The notes under the pieces: model-generated
The model's input: only the letters and a program-made list of their open reading frames with translations
What the model was told of the DNA's origin: nothing
Databases searched by the model: none
From: Chitinophagaceae bacterium
Lineage (GTDB): Bacteria; Bacteroidota; Bacteroidia; Chitinophagales; Chitinophagaceae
Assembly: GCA_028288585.1 (NCBI GenBank)
Contig: JAQBNL010000084.1
Coordinates: 17,971 to 81,970, forward strand
Length of the DNA stretch: 64,000 nt
Direction: 5' to 3'
Translations under genes and position numbers: made by a program
Shown: positions 41,005 to 50,244 of the stretch, one piece after another
Layout: the number at the start of each line of letters is the position of its first letter
Position numbering within the stretch: position 1 is the stretch's first letter

Positions 41005-43374
41005 ATGGAGATAGTTGATACCACTAAAGCTTCACTGGAAAAATTATCATTTGATAAGTTCCGGGAAGAAGTGCTGAAGGATTATAAAGTGGTTTGTGAG
41101 AGCCGTGAAGCCAGCCTGCTGGGCAGGAAGGAGGTGTTAACCGGTAAGGCAAAATTTGGCATTTTTGGCGATGGAAAAGAAGTTGCGCAGGCAGCAATGG
41201 CAAAATTTTTTAAGCCCGGCGATTTTCGGGCTGGTTATTACCGCGACCAGACATTTATGTTTGCCTCCGGGCTCTCCACTATCGAGCAATTCTTTTCGCA
41301 ATTATATTCTGATCCTGATGTAAACCATGATCCCTTTAGTGCAGGCCGCCAAATGAATTCACACTTTGCCACTAAGTTTGTTGATGATGAAGGGGAGTGG
41401 CTCGACCTGGCGAACAAAAAAAATGTATCGGCTGATATTGCACCTACTGCGGGGCAAATGCCAAGAGCATTGGGACTGGCTTTTGCATCAAAATTATTCA
41501 GGAACGAAAAAACTTTCAGGGAGTTTAAAAATTTAAGTGATAATGGAAATGAGATTTGTTTTTGCACCATTGGTGATGCCTCCACTTCTGAAGGGCACTT
41601 TTGGGAAACAATAAATGCAGCGGGAGTGCTCCAGGTGCCGTTGGCTGTTTTTGTATGGGATGATGGCTATGGCATTTCTGTTCCTAAAAAATATCAAACC
41701 ACAAAAGAATCTATTTCAAAAGCTTTAAAAGGCTTTCAAAAAGAAGAAAATACCAATGGCATAAATATTTACAAGCTAAAAGGATGGGATTATGCAGGTA
41801 TGTGCGAAGTGCTGGAAAGTGCGATTAAAGAAATGCGCCAAACCCATATTCCTGCATTGTTTCATGTAGAGGAGATAACGCAGCCCCAGGGGCATTCAAC
41901 TTCCGGCAGCCATGAGCGGTATAAAGAGCAGGAGCGTTTGGAGTGGGAGAAAAAGTGGGATTGCATAAAACAAATGAAAGAATGGATACTTGCCAATGCT
42001 CTTGCTGAAGAAAGTGAATTAGAGGATATAGAAATTGAAGCAAAAAGATTTGTAAGAGAAAGTAAAAAAAATGCATGGGAAAAATATATTGCTCCCATTA
42101 AGGAACAGGTTGTTAAAACAATTGAGTTGATAAATGCTTCCGGCGCCAAAAATGCTGAACTTAAAAAGGTGGTTGATGAGTTATCAACTAACAGGGAACC
42201 GCAAAGAAGGGATGTGATGAAAACATTGGCAACTGCTATTGAACTCACTGCTGACAGCTCACAACTCAAAGCTTATTATTCACAACTCACCATTGAAAAC
42301 GCACAACTCTTCAATAGCCATCTTTACAACGAAGGAGCAAAATCAGCCGTAAAAATTACAGAGATAAAACCTTATTATAAAAATGATGCACCCACGGTAA
42401 ATGGATATGAAGTGCTCAATAAATATTTTGATGAGCTGTTTGCTGCCAATAAAAAAGTAATTGCCTTTGGCGAAGATCTTGGTTTTATCGGCGACGTTAA
42501 CCAGGGCTTCAGCGGGTTGCAGAGGAAATATGGCGACAAGAGAATTTTTGATACAGGAATAAGAGAGCTTACCATTATGGGGCAGGGGATAGGACTGGCT
42601 TTACGGGGATTGCGCCCTATTGCAGAAATACAATATGTTGATTATTTATTGTACGCTTTACAACCATTGAGCGATGATGTTGCCACCACTCATTTCAGAA
42701 CAAAGGGCCAGCAAAGTGTGCCGCTTATTGTTCGCACAAGAGGGCACCGGCTCGAAGGTATTTGGCACAGCGGCTCACCCATGGGGATGGCAATAAATGC
42801 ATTGCGTGGAATGTATGTTTGTGTGCCGCGTAACATGGTGCAGGCCGTTGGTATGTACAATACTTTATTACAGGGAAATGATCCTGCAATAATTATTGAA
42901 TGCCTTAATGGCTATCGCTTAAAAGAAAAGCTCCCGTCTAATTTAATTGCCTATACAGTGCCTTTGGGTGTGCCTGAAATTATAAGAGAAGGAACAGATA
43001 TTACGATGGTTACTTATGGTTCCACTGCAAGAATTATTCAGGAGGCAGCAGAAAGTTTAGAGCGGTTAAGGATCAGTTGCGAAATTATTGACGTACAAAC
43101 TTTATTGCCTTTTGATATTCATCACAAAATTCTTGAGTCATTAAAGAAAACAAACCGCATTGTATTTATTGATGAAGATGTACCGGGCGGCGCTGCAGCA
43201 TATATGTTTAATAAAGTAATGGAAGAGCAGGGCGGTTATAAATATCTTGATGTATCTCCAAGAACAATAACGGCACAGGCTCACCGGCCTTCTTATGGTA
43301 CCGATGGCGATTATTTCAGCAAACCCAATGTAGAAGATATTGTGAGAGTTGCAAAAGAAATGATGGCAGAGTAG
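41005..43374 (+). CDS. 2-oxoisovalerate dehydrogenase E1, alpha and beta fused
   Basis: The 789-residue protein joins E1 alpha (about 1-400) and E1 beta (about 455-789) in one chain, as in many Bacteroidota. The alpha half has FCTIGDASTSEGHFWE, the thiamine-diphosphate motif, and SGSHERYK, the phosphorylation-loop region. The beta half has VIAFGEDLGFIGDVNQGF and EIQYVDYLLYALQPL. It feeds branched-chain 2-oxo acids into acyl-CoA. The linker (411-440) contains four 7-residue repeats encoded by 21-base units with CACAACTCA. E2 and E3 genes are not in the window, apart from the odhB E2 at 27 kb. Confidence 0.92.
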   Translation: MEIVDTTKASLEKLSFDKFREEVLKDYKVVCESREASLLGRKEVLTGKAKFGIFGDGKEVAQAAMAKFFKPGDFRAGYYRDQTFMFASGLSTIEQFFSQLYSDPDVNHDPFSAGRQMNSHFATKFVDDEGEWLDLANKKNVSADIAPTAGQMPRALGLAFASKLFRNEKTFREFKNLSDNGNEICFCTIGDASTSEGHFWETINAAGVLQVPLAVFVWDDGYGISVPKKYQTTKESISKALKGFQKEENTNGINIYKLKGWDYAGMCEVLESAIKEMRQTHIPALFHVEEITQPQGHSTSGSHERYKEQERLEWEKKWDCIKQMKEWILANALAEESELEDIEIEAKRFVRESKKNAWEKYIAPIKEQVVKTIELINASGAKNAELKKVVDELSTNREPQRRDVMKTLATAIELTADSSQLKAYYSQLTIENAQLFNSHLYNEGAKSAVKITEIKPYYKNDAPTVNGYEVLNKYFDELFAANKKVIAFGEDLGFIGDVNQGFSGLQRKYGDKRIFDTGIRELTIMGQGIGLALRGLRPIAEIQYVDYLLYALQPLSDDVATTHFRTKGQQSVPLIVRTRGHRLEGIWHSGSPMGMAINALRGMYVCVPRNMVQAVGMYNTLLQGNDPAIIIECLNGYRLKEKLPSNLIAYTVPLGVPEIIREGTDITMVTYGSTARIIQEAAESLERLRISCEIIDVQTLLPFDIHHKILESLKKTNRIVFIDEDVPGGAAAYMFNKVMEEQGGYKYLDVSPRTITAQAHRPSYGTDGDYFSKPNVEDIVRVAKEMMAE
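42239..42322 (+). repeat. Four 21-base units in the E1 linker
   Basis: CACAACTCA starts at 42260 and 42281, CACAACTCT at 42302 and TTGAACTCA at 42239, so units repeat every 21 bases. The reading frame gives heptads SQLKAYY, SQLTIEN and AQLFNSH (residues 419-439), which keep a hydrophobic Leu in each. Confidence 0.6.
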
Positions 43375-43375
43375 G

Positions 43376-43405
43376 CCCCTCTAATCCTGAAGCTTCTGGA
43401 CTTGC
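43376..43405. repeat. Fragment related to the pnt-operon repeat
   Basis: GCCCCTCTAATCCTGAAGC resembles the right part of the 37892-38047 element read in reverse (CCTCTAAT...CC then GAAGCTT). It begins just after the E1 stop codon and is degenerate. Confidence 0.3.
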
Positions 43406-43436
43406 TTATTACTTCAAGAAAATTTATTTAAAACGA

Positions 43437-44228
43437 ATGAATCTTACACTTTATCAAATCGACGCATTCACTAACGATCTTTTTAAAGGGAATCCTGCAG
43501 CGGTTGTTCCTTTGGATTATTGGATAGATGAAGAGCTTATGCAGCATATCGCAATGGAAAATAATCTTGCAGAAACAGCATTTATTTGCCCGGGTATGAC
43601 GGAAGAAGTAGATTTTGATATCCGCTGGTTTACTCCTGTTTCTGAAATAGATCTTTGTGGTCATGCTACATTAGCTTCTGCTTATGTACTGTTTAATATC
43701 ATGAATTTTCATAAAGAAGAAATTATCTTGAGTTGTAAAAGCGGTATTTTAAAAGTGAAAAAAGATGGCGATGTTATCTGGATGGACTTTCCATCATGGA
43801 AGCCCGAAAGGTTTAATGATTATCCTTCTGAATTACAGGAGGCGTTGGGCGGTGTTGAAATCGTTGGCGTTTATAAACACAGGGACCTGTTAGTTGAATT
43901 GATGAATGAAGATGCTGTAAAAAAATGTATTCCTGATTTTGGGTTAATAAATAAAACGGGTTATAAAATTATTATTACTGCTCCCGGAAAAGAAGTGGAT
44001 TTTGTTTCGAGATTTTTTGCGCCAACGGTGGGTGTTAATGAAGACCCGGTTACAGGTTCTGCTCATTCGCAACTCATTCCTTTCTGGTCAGATAAACTGG
44101 GGAAACAAAAATTATCTGCTCATCAATTATCTCAACGCGGTGGCCTACTTAGGTGTGAGCAAAATGGAGACAGGGTAATGATGGGGGGCAATTGTGTTTT
44201 TTATATGAAAGGAGAAATAACAATTTAA
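43437..44228 (+). CDS. PhzF-family isomerase
   Basis: The 263-residue protein is a PhzF-type enzyme of the diaminopimelate-epimerase fold. It has YQIDAFTNDLFKGNPAAVVPL at the start, ENNLAETAFI with the catalytic Glu, WFTPVSEIDLCGHATLA and a second-half FFAPTVGVNEDPVTGSAHS. Isomerases of this group act on varied small molecules; the substrate here is unknown. It is read on the plus strand 62 bases after the E1 gene; the gap holds a repeat fragment. Confidence 0.93.
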   Translation: MNLTLYQIDAFTNDLFKGNPAAVVPLDYWIDEELMQHIAMENNLAETAFICPGMTEEVDFDIRWFTPVSEIDLCGHATLASAYVLFNIMNFHKEEIILSCKSGILKVKKDGDVIWMDFPSWKPERFNDYPSELQEALGGVEIVGVYKHRDLLVELMNEDAVKKCIPDFGLINKTGYKIIITAPGKEVDFVSRFFAPTVGVNEDPVTGSAHSQLIPFWSDKLGKQKLSAHQLSQRGGLLRCEQNGDRVMMGGNCVFYMKGEITI

Positions 44229-44304
44229 CAAAAGGCGATAAGCGATAAGCAGGTAATAAGTAAGAACATAAAGCCGCTGTAATTTTGCCTATTATAATAT
44301 TAAT

Positions 44305-44595
44305 ATGCTTACATCTTCTGAAAAAAAATTTATAAGAGACTGGGAAATTCAAAAAGAAGGCCCTAAATGGAAATATTACCTGCAATACATTGTTGCCTGG
44401 AGCACTGTTTTATTTCTCTCACTTTTCTTTTTACTAAAACTTATAATGGCTGACAGGAGTATGGGCGGCTGGACAAGCTTTTACATTGTTGCTCCATTGT
44501 CTGTTGTATTGGCTGCATTGATAACACATCTGGTTTATAAAACCAATGAAAAAAAATTGCAACGAATTTCACAAAAGGAAGAACATCTGAATTAA
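44305..44595 (+). CDS. Small two-helix membrane protein
   Basis: The 96-residue protein has a polar N-terminus (MLTSSEKKFIRDWEIQKEGP), a first helix (VAWSTVLFLSLFFLLKLIM), a second helix (FYIVAPLSVVLAALITHLVY) and a charged tail. The layout is common for small conserved membrane proteins of this phylum. No function can be given. It is followed by an inverted-repeat copy of the dispersed TGAACCA element. Confidence 0.7.
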   Translation: MLTSSEKKFIRDWEIQKEGPKWKYYLQYIVAWSTVLFLSLFFLLKLIMADRSMGGWTSFYIVAPLSVVLAALITHLVYKTNEKKLQRISQKEEHLN

Positions 44596-44597
44596 TT

Positions 44598-44695
44598 GCC
44601 TGAACCAAGATTTGGGAAGATGTATAATCCCAATAATCTTTTAATCCCCGCCTGAATGGCTCAGTCGGGCAGGCCATAAATCATGGTTCAGACAA
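44598..44695. repeat. Dispersed repeat, copy C, with inverted arms
   Basis: The left arm GCCTGAACCAAGATTTGGG and the right arm ending AAATCATGGTTCAGAC are inverse copies of TGAACCAxGATTT. Between them lies a second palindrome (CCCGCCTGA...TCAGTCGGGC, about 44646-44671). It separates two convergent genes and overlaps the last bases of ypdA at 44681-44695. Confidence 0.5.
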
Positions 44696-45661
44696 TTTCT
44701 TTTTTATATCCTCAATAATTCTTTCAGCATGCTCTCTTGAATTTTCAATGAACAGCCTGTGTGTGTTCATACCGCCACAGATAACGCCGGCCAGGTAGAT
44801 GCCTTTTACATTGGTCTCATACGTTTCATCACTATAAGTTGGTTTACAAACAGCATCATCCGAAAGGTCAATTCCCAACTTTCGTAAAAAAGAAAGATTA
44901 GGCTGATAGCCCGTCATCGCAAGCACCCAGTCATTTTCAACAGTAATCAAACCTTCGGGAGTGTTTATATCAACTTCGCTTTCTCTTATCTCTGCAACAG
45001 TTGAATTAAAATATGCTTTTATGGAACCTTCCTTAATCCTGTTCTCAATATCAGGCTTCACCCAGTATTTTACACGGTCACTTATTTTATCATTTCGTAT
45101 CACCATCGTAACCCCGGCACCTTTTCTCCATGTTTCCAAAGCTGCATCTACAGCGGAGTTGGCAGCCCCAACAACCAGCACCTTTTGGAAAGCATAAAAA
45201 TGCGGATCATTATAATAATGTTTTACTTTCTTTAGTTCTTCGCCTTTTACATTTAGTAAATAAGGAATATCATAAAAGCCTGTACAGACAATTATATTTT
45301 TTGCAATGTATTGTTGCTTTGTAGTTGTAACTGCAAAATGCTTATTAGCATTTTTTACATCAATCACTTCTTCAAATAACTTAACATTAAGTCCGCCGGA
45401 AATTGCAACTCTCCTGTAATATTCAAGCCCTTCATTTCTTGTAGGCTTTGCATTGTTACTGACAAAGGGAATGCCTCCAATCTCCAATCTTTCGCTTGTG
45501 CTGAAGAACGTCATGTTAACCGGGTAGTTGTATAAAGAATTTACCAGCGTTCCTTTTTCAATTATTAAATAATTAAGTCCTGCTTTCCTTGCTTCCAGTC
45601 CGCATGCAAGGCCAATGGGGCCTCCGCCGATGATAATGATGTCATACAATTGTTCACTCAT
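44681..45661 (-). CDS. ypdA: YpdA-family FAD-dependent disulfide reductase
   Basis: The 326-residue flavoprotein has the FAD motif IIIGGGPIGLACGLEARKAG, then VLVVGAANSAVDAALE for NADPH binding, and VKGIYLAGVICGG near the end. The start region (YNYPVNMTFFSTSERLEIG) and the lack of the CxxC active site of thioredoxin reductases identify the YpdA group, a predicted bacillithiol disulfide reductase. It would help keep low-molecular-weight thiols reduced; bacillithiol synthesis genes are not in the window. Its 3' end lies inside repeat copy C. Confidence 0.9.
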   Translation of the reverse strand: MSEQLYDIIIIGGGPIGLACGLEARKAGLNYLIIEKGTLVNSLYNYPVNMTFFSTSERLEIGGIPFVSNNAKPTRNEGLEYYRRVAISGGLNVKLFEEVIDVKNANKHFAVTTTKQQYIAKNIIVCTGFYDIPYLLNVKGEELKKVKHYYNDPHFYAFQKVLVVGAANSAVDAALETWRKGAGVTMVIRNDKISDRVKYWVKPDIENRIKEGSIKAYFNSTVAEIRESEVDINTPEGLITVENDWVLAMTGYQPNLSFLRKLGIDLSDDAVCKPTYSDETYETNVKGIYLAGVICGGMNTHRLFIENSREHAERIIEDIKKKLSEP

Positions 45662-45840
45662 TCAGTGAAGATATTTATATTTTTTTTTTGTGAAGTAAGC
45701 AATAGACATAGTAAATGAAGCGCTCAGGTTTTAACTCCATCTTTAAAAACCGGGAAATACTCATTGTAAAGGATTACACAATGTGTGAATGATGTAACTT
45801 ATTTATTTAATCTTGTAACACTCTCACCAATTTGTCAAGA

Positions 45841-45848
45841 TACTTTTG
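45841..45848 (+). promoter_or_regulatory. -7 box upstream of the ice-binding-type lipoprotein
   Basis: TACTTTTG, 53 bases before the start at 45902, matches TAnnTTTG. No TTTG is at the usual distance. The rest of the 240-base gap 45662-45901 shows nothing else. Confidence 0.4.
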
Positions 45849-45901
45849 TGTGATAATTCCCCTTAAACTCAAATCAGGAATTCCTTTTTTAAAATCCACT
45901 T

Positions 45902-48082
45902 ATGAAAAACAAATTTTCCCCTACAGGAAATATTCCTGTGCAAGCATATTGCAACTATTCAAAAATTTTCAACAACAAATGGTTTATATTTTTACTGATG
46001 GTAATTTTTGCTACCGGATGTAAAAAAGATATCGAGGAAGCAGGGACTACCGGCGTTTGCCCTATCGTAGTTTCAACAACACCTGTAAATACTGCTACGG
46101 GAGTAAACATTAGCACTAAGATAGATGCAACATTTAATGAAGCAATGAATCCTGCAACTATCAACACGCTTACATTCACATTGGTAAAAGGCACAACACC
46201 TATTGCAGGTGTGATAAACTACTCAGGTATTACTGCCAGTTTTTTACCGACAACAAGTCTTTTACCTAACACAACTTATACCGCTACTGTTACATCAGGT
46301 GTTAAAGATGTTGCAGGAAATGCAATGATAAATAATTACGTGTGGAGTTTTACAACCGGCGCCGGGCCTGATGTTGCAGCACCTGTTGTTACATCAACAG
46401 ATCCTTTAAATGCGGCTACCGGTGTGCCATATAATAAAAAAATATCGGCAACTTTTAGTGAGGCAATGGATTCTTTATCTACTACAACCAGCTTTACAAT
46501 TGCCAACGCAACAATGGGAGGAATTCCTGTAACTGGTTCTGTTACTTATTCAGGAACAACCGCTGTATTTACTCCTTTATTTAATCTTTCTCCTAATACA
46601 ACCTATACTGCTACCATAACTACAGGTGCAAAAGATCTTGCAGGAAATACACTTGCGGGTAATTATGTATGGAGCTTCACTACTGGTGCTTCTGCAGATT
46701 TAATATCACCTACTGTAATTTCTACCGTTCCTCTCAATGGCGCAACAGGCGTGGCTTTTAATACAAAAGTTTCTGCAACGTTTAGTGAGGCAATGGATCC
46801 TTCTTCAATAAATACCACAACTTTTACATTGAAGCAGGGAGCAACATCTATTGCAGGTGTAGTAACTTATTCAGGCGTAACGGCAACTTTTTCTCCTTCT
46901 GCAAATCTTGCAGCCAACACATTATATACTGCTACAATAACTACAGGTGCCAAGGATCTTGCAGGTAATACACTTGCAGCAAATTATGTGTGGAGCTTTA
47001 CAACAGGTACCGCATCTGATGTTACACCGCCAACTGTAATTTCTACCGATCCTGCAAACAATGCAACAGGCGTGCTTCTTGATAAAAAAGTTACTGCCAA
47101 TTTCAGTGAAGCAATGGATCCTTTAACTATTAATACATTAACCTATACATTAAGACAGGGTGCAACGTCTGTTTTGGGGACTGTTAATTATTCAGGCACA
47201 ACAGCAACCTTTTCGCCATCATCTAATCTTGCAGGCAATACTCTTTATACAGCAACCATAACTACAGGCGCAAAAGATCTTGCAGGCAATGCTTTGGTAA
47301 GTAATTATGTGTGGAGCTTTACAACAATGCAGGCAATAGTATTAGTGCCGCCGCCATCATTAGGCAGTATTTCAATGTTTGGTGCTTTTGGTGGAAATGC
47401 AGGAATAACAAATGGGGGAATAAACACTGTTATTAATGGAAGTATTGGAACAACTGCCGCATCAACTTTAATTACCGGGTTTCATGATGGAACAACAGGT
47501 GATATTTATACAGAGACACCACTCAATAAAGGAAATGTAACGGGAAGGATTTACACAGCTCCACCGGCTCCCGGAACAGCAACATCATTTGCAATTGCAC
47601 AACAGGCATTGCTTGATGCAACTGTTGCTTATAACAGTATTTCACCGGCATCAAAACCAGGCGGAACTGATCCTGGTGCAGGTGAGTTGGGTGGATTGAC
47701 ACTGGCTCCCGGCGTGTATAAATCTGCAAGCGGCACATTTAAAATAACAAATGGAGATCTTGTACTTGACGCTAAAGGAGATGCTAATGCTGTATGGATA
47801 TTTCAAACAGCTGCAGAACTTACAGTAGGTGATGCCGGGTCAGGCGCACGCAGTGTTAGGTTGATAAATGGCGGTCTTGCTAAAAATGTGTTTTGGTATG
47901 TTGGCTCTGCTGCTACTATTAACGGAGCTGGTGGTGGTGTTATGACAGGAACCATCATTTCGTCTGCAGGAGTTACATTCTCAACGATAGGTAATGCTGT
48001 ACAAACAGTTTTAAATGGCAGAGCGATTTCTCTTGTGGCTTCAGTAACTATGGTAAACACAACTATTAACGTACCTAACTAG
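45902..48082 (+). CDS. Lipoprotein with four Ig-like repeats and a DUF3494 (ice-binding) domain
   Basis: The 726-residue protein has a hydrophobic signal (KWFIFLLMVIFATGC) with a probable lipid-attached Cys40. Four SbsA-type Ig-like repeats follow at about 57-151, 160-260, 269-368 and 377-475; each has ATGV, FSEAMD, NTTYTAT and NYVWSFTT. Residues 487-726 are a DUF3494 domain, seen in GAFGGNAGITN, DVVY-like strand GLTLAPGVYKSASGTFK and AVWIFQTAAELTVG, which is the fold of type 1 ice-binding proteins. It should be exposed on the outer membrane. The OmpA-family gene follows 72 bases downstream on the same strand. True ice binding is not shown. Confidence 0.88.
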   Translation: MKNKFSPTGNIPVQAYCNYSKIFNNKWFIFLLMVIFATGCKKDIEEAGTTGVCPIVVSTTPVNTATGVNISTKIDATFNEAMNPATINTLTFTLVKGTTPIAGVINYSGITASFLPTTSLLPNTTYTATVTSGVKDVAGNAMINNYVWSFTTGAGPDVAAPVVTSTDPLNAATGVPYNKKISATFSEAMDSLSTTTSFTIANATMGGIPVTGSVTYSGTTAVFTPLFNLSPNTTYTATITTGAKDLAGNTLAGNYVWSFTTGASADLISPTVISTVPLNGATGVAFNTKVSATFSEAMDPSSINTTTFTLKQGATSIAGVVTYSGVTATFSPSANLAANTLYTATITTGAKDLAGNTLAANYVWSFTTGTASDVTPPTVISTDPANNATGVLLDKKVTANFSEAMDPLTINTLTYTLRQGATSVLGTVNYSGTTATFSPSSNLAGNTLYTATITTGAKDLAGNALVSNYVWSFTTMQAIVLVPPPSLGSISMFGAFGGNAGITNGGINTVINGSIGTTAASTLITGFHDGTTGDIYTETPLNKGNVTGRIYTAPPAPGTATSFAIAQQALLDATVAYNSISPASKPGGTDPGAGELGGLTLAPGVYKSASGTFKITNGDLVLDAKGDANAVWIFQTAAELTVGDAGSGARSVRLINGGLAKNVFWYVGSAATINGAGGGVMTGTIISSAGVTFSTIGNAVQTVLNGRAISLVASVTMVNTTINVPN

Positions 48083-48154
48083 AAATAAAATATTGGGTAG
48101 CTCAATATTCAATTACTAATAAGAAAACAACACAAATAATTAAATAAAAGATTT

Positions 48155-50131
48155 ATGTTACAATATTCTTCAGCAAAACAAAAATTTACCACTGTATTTC
48201 TTGCTTTAATTTTTATATCTGTAGCAGGGCAATCACAAAAAATTAAGCGGCCACAACCCGTTTGGTGGTTTGGCGAATCAGTGGCTGCAAACTTTAATAC
48301 TTACCAGGGCACAACACAAATGCTCAACAGTAGCTTAACTGTTCCCACAGCTTTTCATAAAGGCGATGGCATTAAACCATATGCATCTTTATTAACTGAA
48401 TATCGTCCCGGTAAAAGATGGGGCGGCATGCTAAACATAGCGTATGATAACAGGGGCGGAAAATTTGACCAGGTGATAGCGCCTTGTGATTGCCCAGCAA
48501 ATTTATCAACCGCTATAAGTTATGTTACAATTGAACCCAGTTTACGAATAGCTCCATTTGCATCAGCATTTTATGTATTTGCAGGCCCGACTATAAGTTT
48601 TAATGTAAACAAATCATTTACATACACACAGGAAAAACAAACCGATAGGAGAGGTGACTTGAGCAATATAAACAAAACTTTATTTTCAGCACAGGCAGGT
48701 GCAGGAATAGATATCCCGGTATCTTCAAAAACAAGCCTTACGCAAATGACAGTTTCTCCGTTTGTATCTTTTCTTACAAACTTTGGTCATGATCCACGAA
48801 CAGCAGGATCATGGTCAGTGTATACAGTTCGTGCAGGTTTGGCGCTAAAATTTGGGAGGGCAAAAAAATCAGCTGCTACATCAACCATCATTAATCCTGT
48901 AACAACAACAACTGCGGTTATAGAAAAGGATGTACAGTTTTCTGTCAGGGCACCTAAAGTTGTTCCTTTAAATCGAATGGTGAAAGAAACTTTTCCGCTT
49001 CGTAATTCAGTATTTTTTAACCAGAGTTCTTCAGAAATTCCGGCACGGTATGTACTGCTAAGTAAAACCCAGGCTAAATTATTTAAAGAAGAACAATTGC
49101 AGCAAACGCAACCTGATAATTTATATAGAGGTCGTTCAGCAAGGCAGATGGCAGTATATCATAATATTTTAAACATTATTGGTGATCGCCTGCGGTCAAA
49201 TCCACAAAGCGCTGTTACTTTAACCGGGTCATCAGATAAAAATCCAACAGAAGGTAAATTGATGGCTGAAAATATCAAACAATATTTAGTAAATGGTTTT
49301 GGTATTAATGCTACAAGAATAACCACTGAGGGAAGAGATAAGCCGGTTATTCCATCAGAACAACCAGGCGCTACAAATGAGCTAACACTGTTACGGGAAG
49401 GAGATCGCAGGGTAGATATTACAAGCACTTCTTCCGCATTACTGATGCAGGTTGGAGGAATTACTTCACCGTTTTTGAGGCCTGTACAAATAACAGCAAT
49501 GCAAACAGATCAATTAGATAGCCATGTGGTTTTTAATACAGAAGGTGCTAATGAATCATTGAAATCGTGGTCTGTTGCAGTTACAGATGAGCAGGGAAAT
49601 ATTCAACACTATGGTCCTTATACACAAGACCAAACTTCAGTTCCAGGGAAAACCATTTTAGGGAATAACACACAGGGGAATTATAAAATTACGATGACCG
49701 GCGAAACAAAAAGTGGTGCTACTATTATAAAAGAAAGCTCTGTTAGCCTGGTGAAAATGGATGATCCTAAACAGGAAGGATTACGTTACAGCGTCCTTTT
49801 TGATTTTGATAAATCGAAAACCATATCAGCATATGAAAATTTTCTTACTGATATTGTAACACCCCTGATTCCTGAAAATGGAACAGTAATCATTCATGGT
49901 CATACAGATATTATCGGTGAAGAAATATATAATCATAACTTATCTCATGAAAGAGCAACAGGTGCCCAGCAAATCATTGAACGTGGATTATCAGCCGCAG
50001 GAAAGAAAGGTGTAAAATTTGAAACCTCCGGATTTGGTGAGGATACAAACATGGCTCCTTTTGAAAATAATCTTGCAGAAGAACGCTTTTATAACAGAAC
50101 AGTAATTATTGATATAATTCCTGCAAAGTAA
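48155..50131 (+). CDS. OmpA-family outer membrane protein
   Basis: The 658-residue protein has a signal peptide (FTTVFLALIFISVAGQSQ). Residues about 30-230 are a beta-barrel-like N-terminus. A first OmpA-like segment (DRLRSNPQSAVTLTGSSDKN to RRVDI) is near 345-430, and a complete OmpA C-terminal domain is at about 540-658 with VLFDFDKSK, IHGHTDIIGEE, LSHERATG and NRTVIIDI, which binds peptidoglycan. The doubled OmpA arrangement is unusual. It follows the ice-binding-type lipoprotein and is closed by a strong terminator, so the two are likely one operon. Confidence 0.88.
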   Translation: MLQYSSAKQKFTTVFLALIFISVAGQSQKIKRPQPVWWFGESVAANFNTYQGTTQMLNSSLTVPTAFHKGDGIKPYASLLTEYRPGKRWGGMLNIAYDNRGGKFDQVIAPCDCPANLSTAISYVTIEPSLRIAPFASAFYVFAGPTISFNVNKSFTYTQEKQTDRRGDLSNINKTLFSAQAGAGIDIPVSSKTSLTQMTVSPFVSFLTNFGHDPRTAGSWSVYTVRAGLALKFGRAKKSAATSTIINPVTTTTAVIEKDVQFSVRAPKVVPLNRMVKETFPLRNSVFFNQSSSEIPARYVLLSKTQAKLFKEEQLQQTQPDNLYRGRSARQMAVYHNILNIIGDRLRSNPQSAVTLTGSSDKNPTEGKLMAENIKQYLVNGFGINATRITTEGRDKPVIPSEQPGATNELTLLREGDRRVDITSTSSALLMQVGGITSPFLRPVQITAMQTDQLDSHVVFNTEGANESLKSWSVAVTDEQGNIQHYGPYTQDQTSVPGKTILGNNTQGNYKITMTGETKSGATIIKESSVSLVKMDDPKQEGLRYSVLFDFDKSKTISAYENFLTDIVTPLIPENGTVIIHGHTDIIGEEIYNHNLSHERATGAQQIIERGLSAAGKKGVKFETSGFGEDTNMAPFENNLAEERFYNRTVIIDIIPAK

Positions 50132-50150
50132 TAACTGCAGAAATTTAAAC

Positions 50151-50193
50151 ACAGGATACAAGAATGATTACCGCTTGTATCCTGTTTTTTTTT
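50151..50193 (+). terminator. Strong terminator after the OmpA gene
   Basis: ACAGGATACAAG (50151-50162) pairs with CTTGTATCCTGT (50174-50185) over 12 bases, followed by nine T residues. Confidence 0.93.
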
Positions 50194-50244
50194 GTGATAC
50201 AGTAGTTCACACATCATAGCCAAAACCCATCCCTTGTTTGTTGC

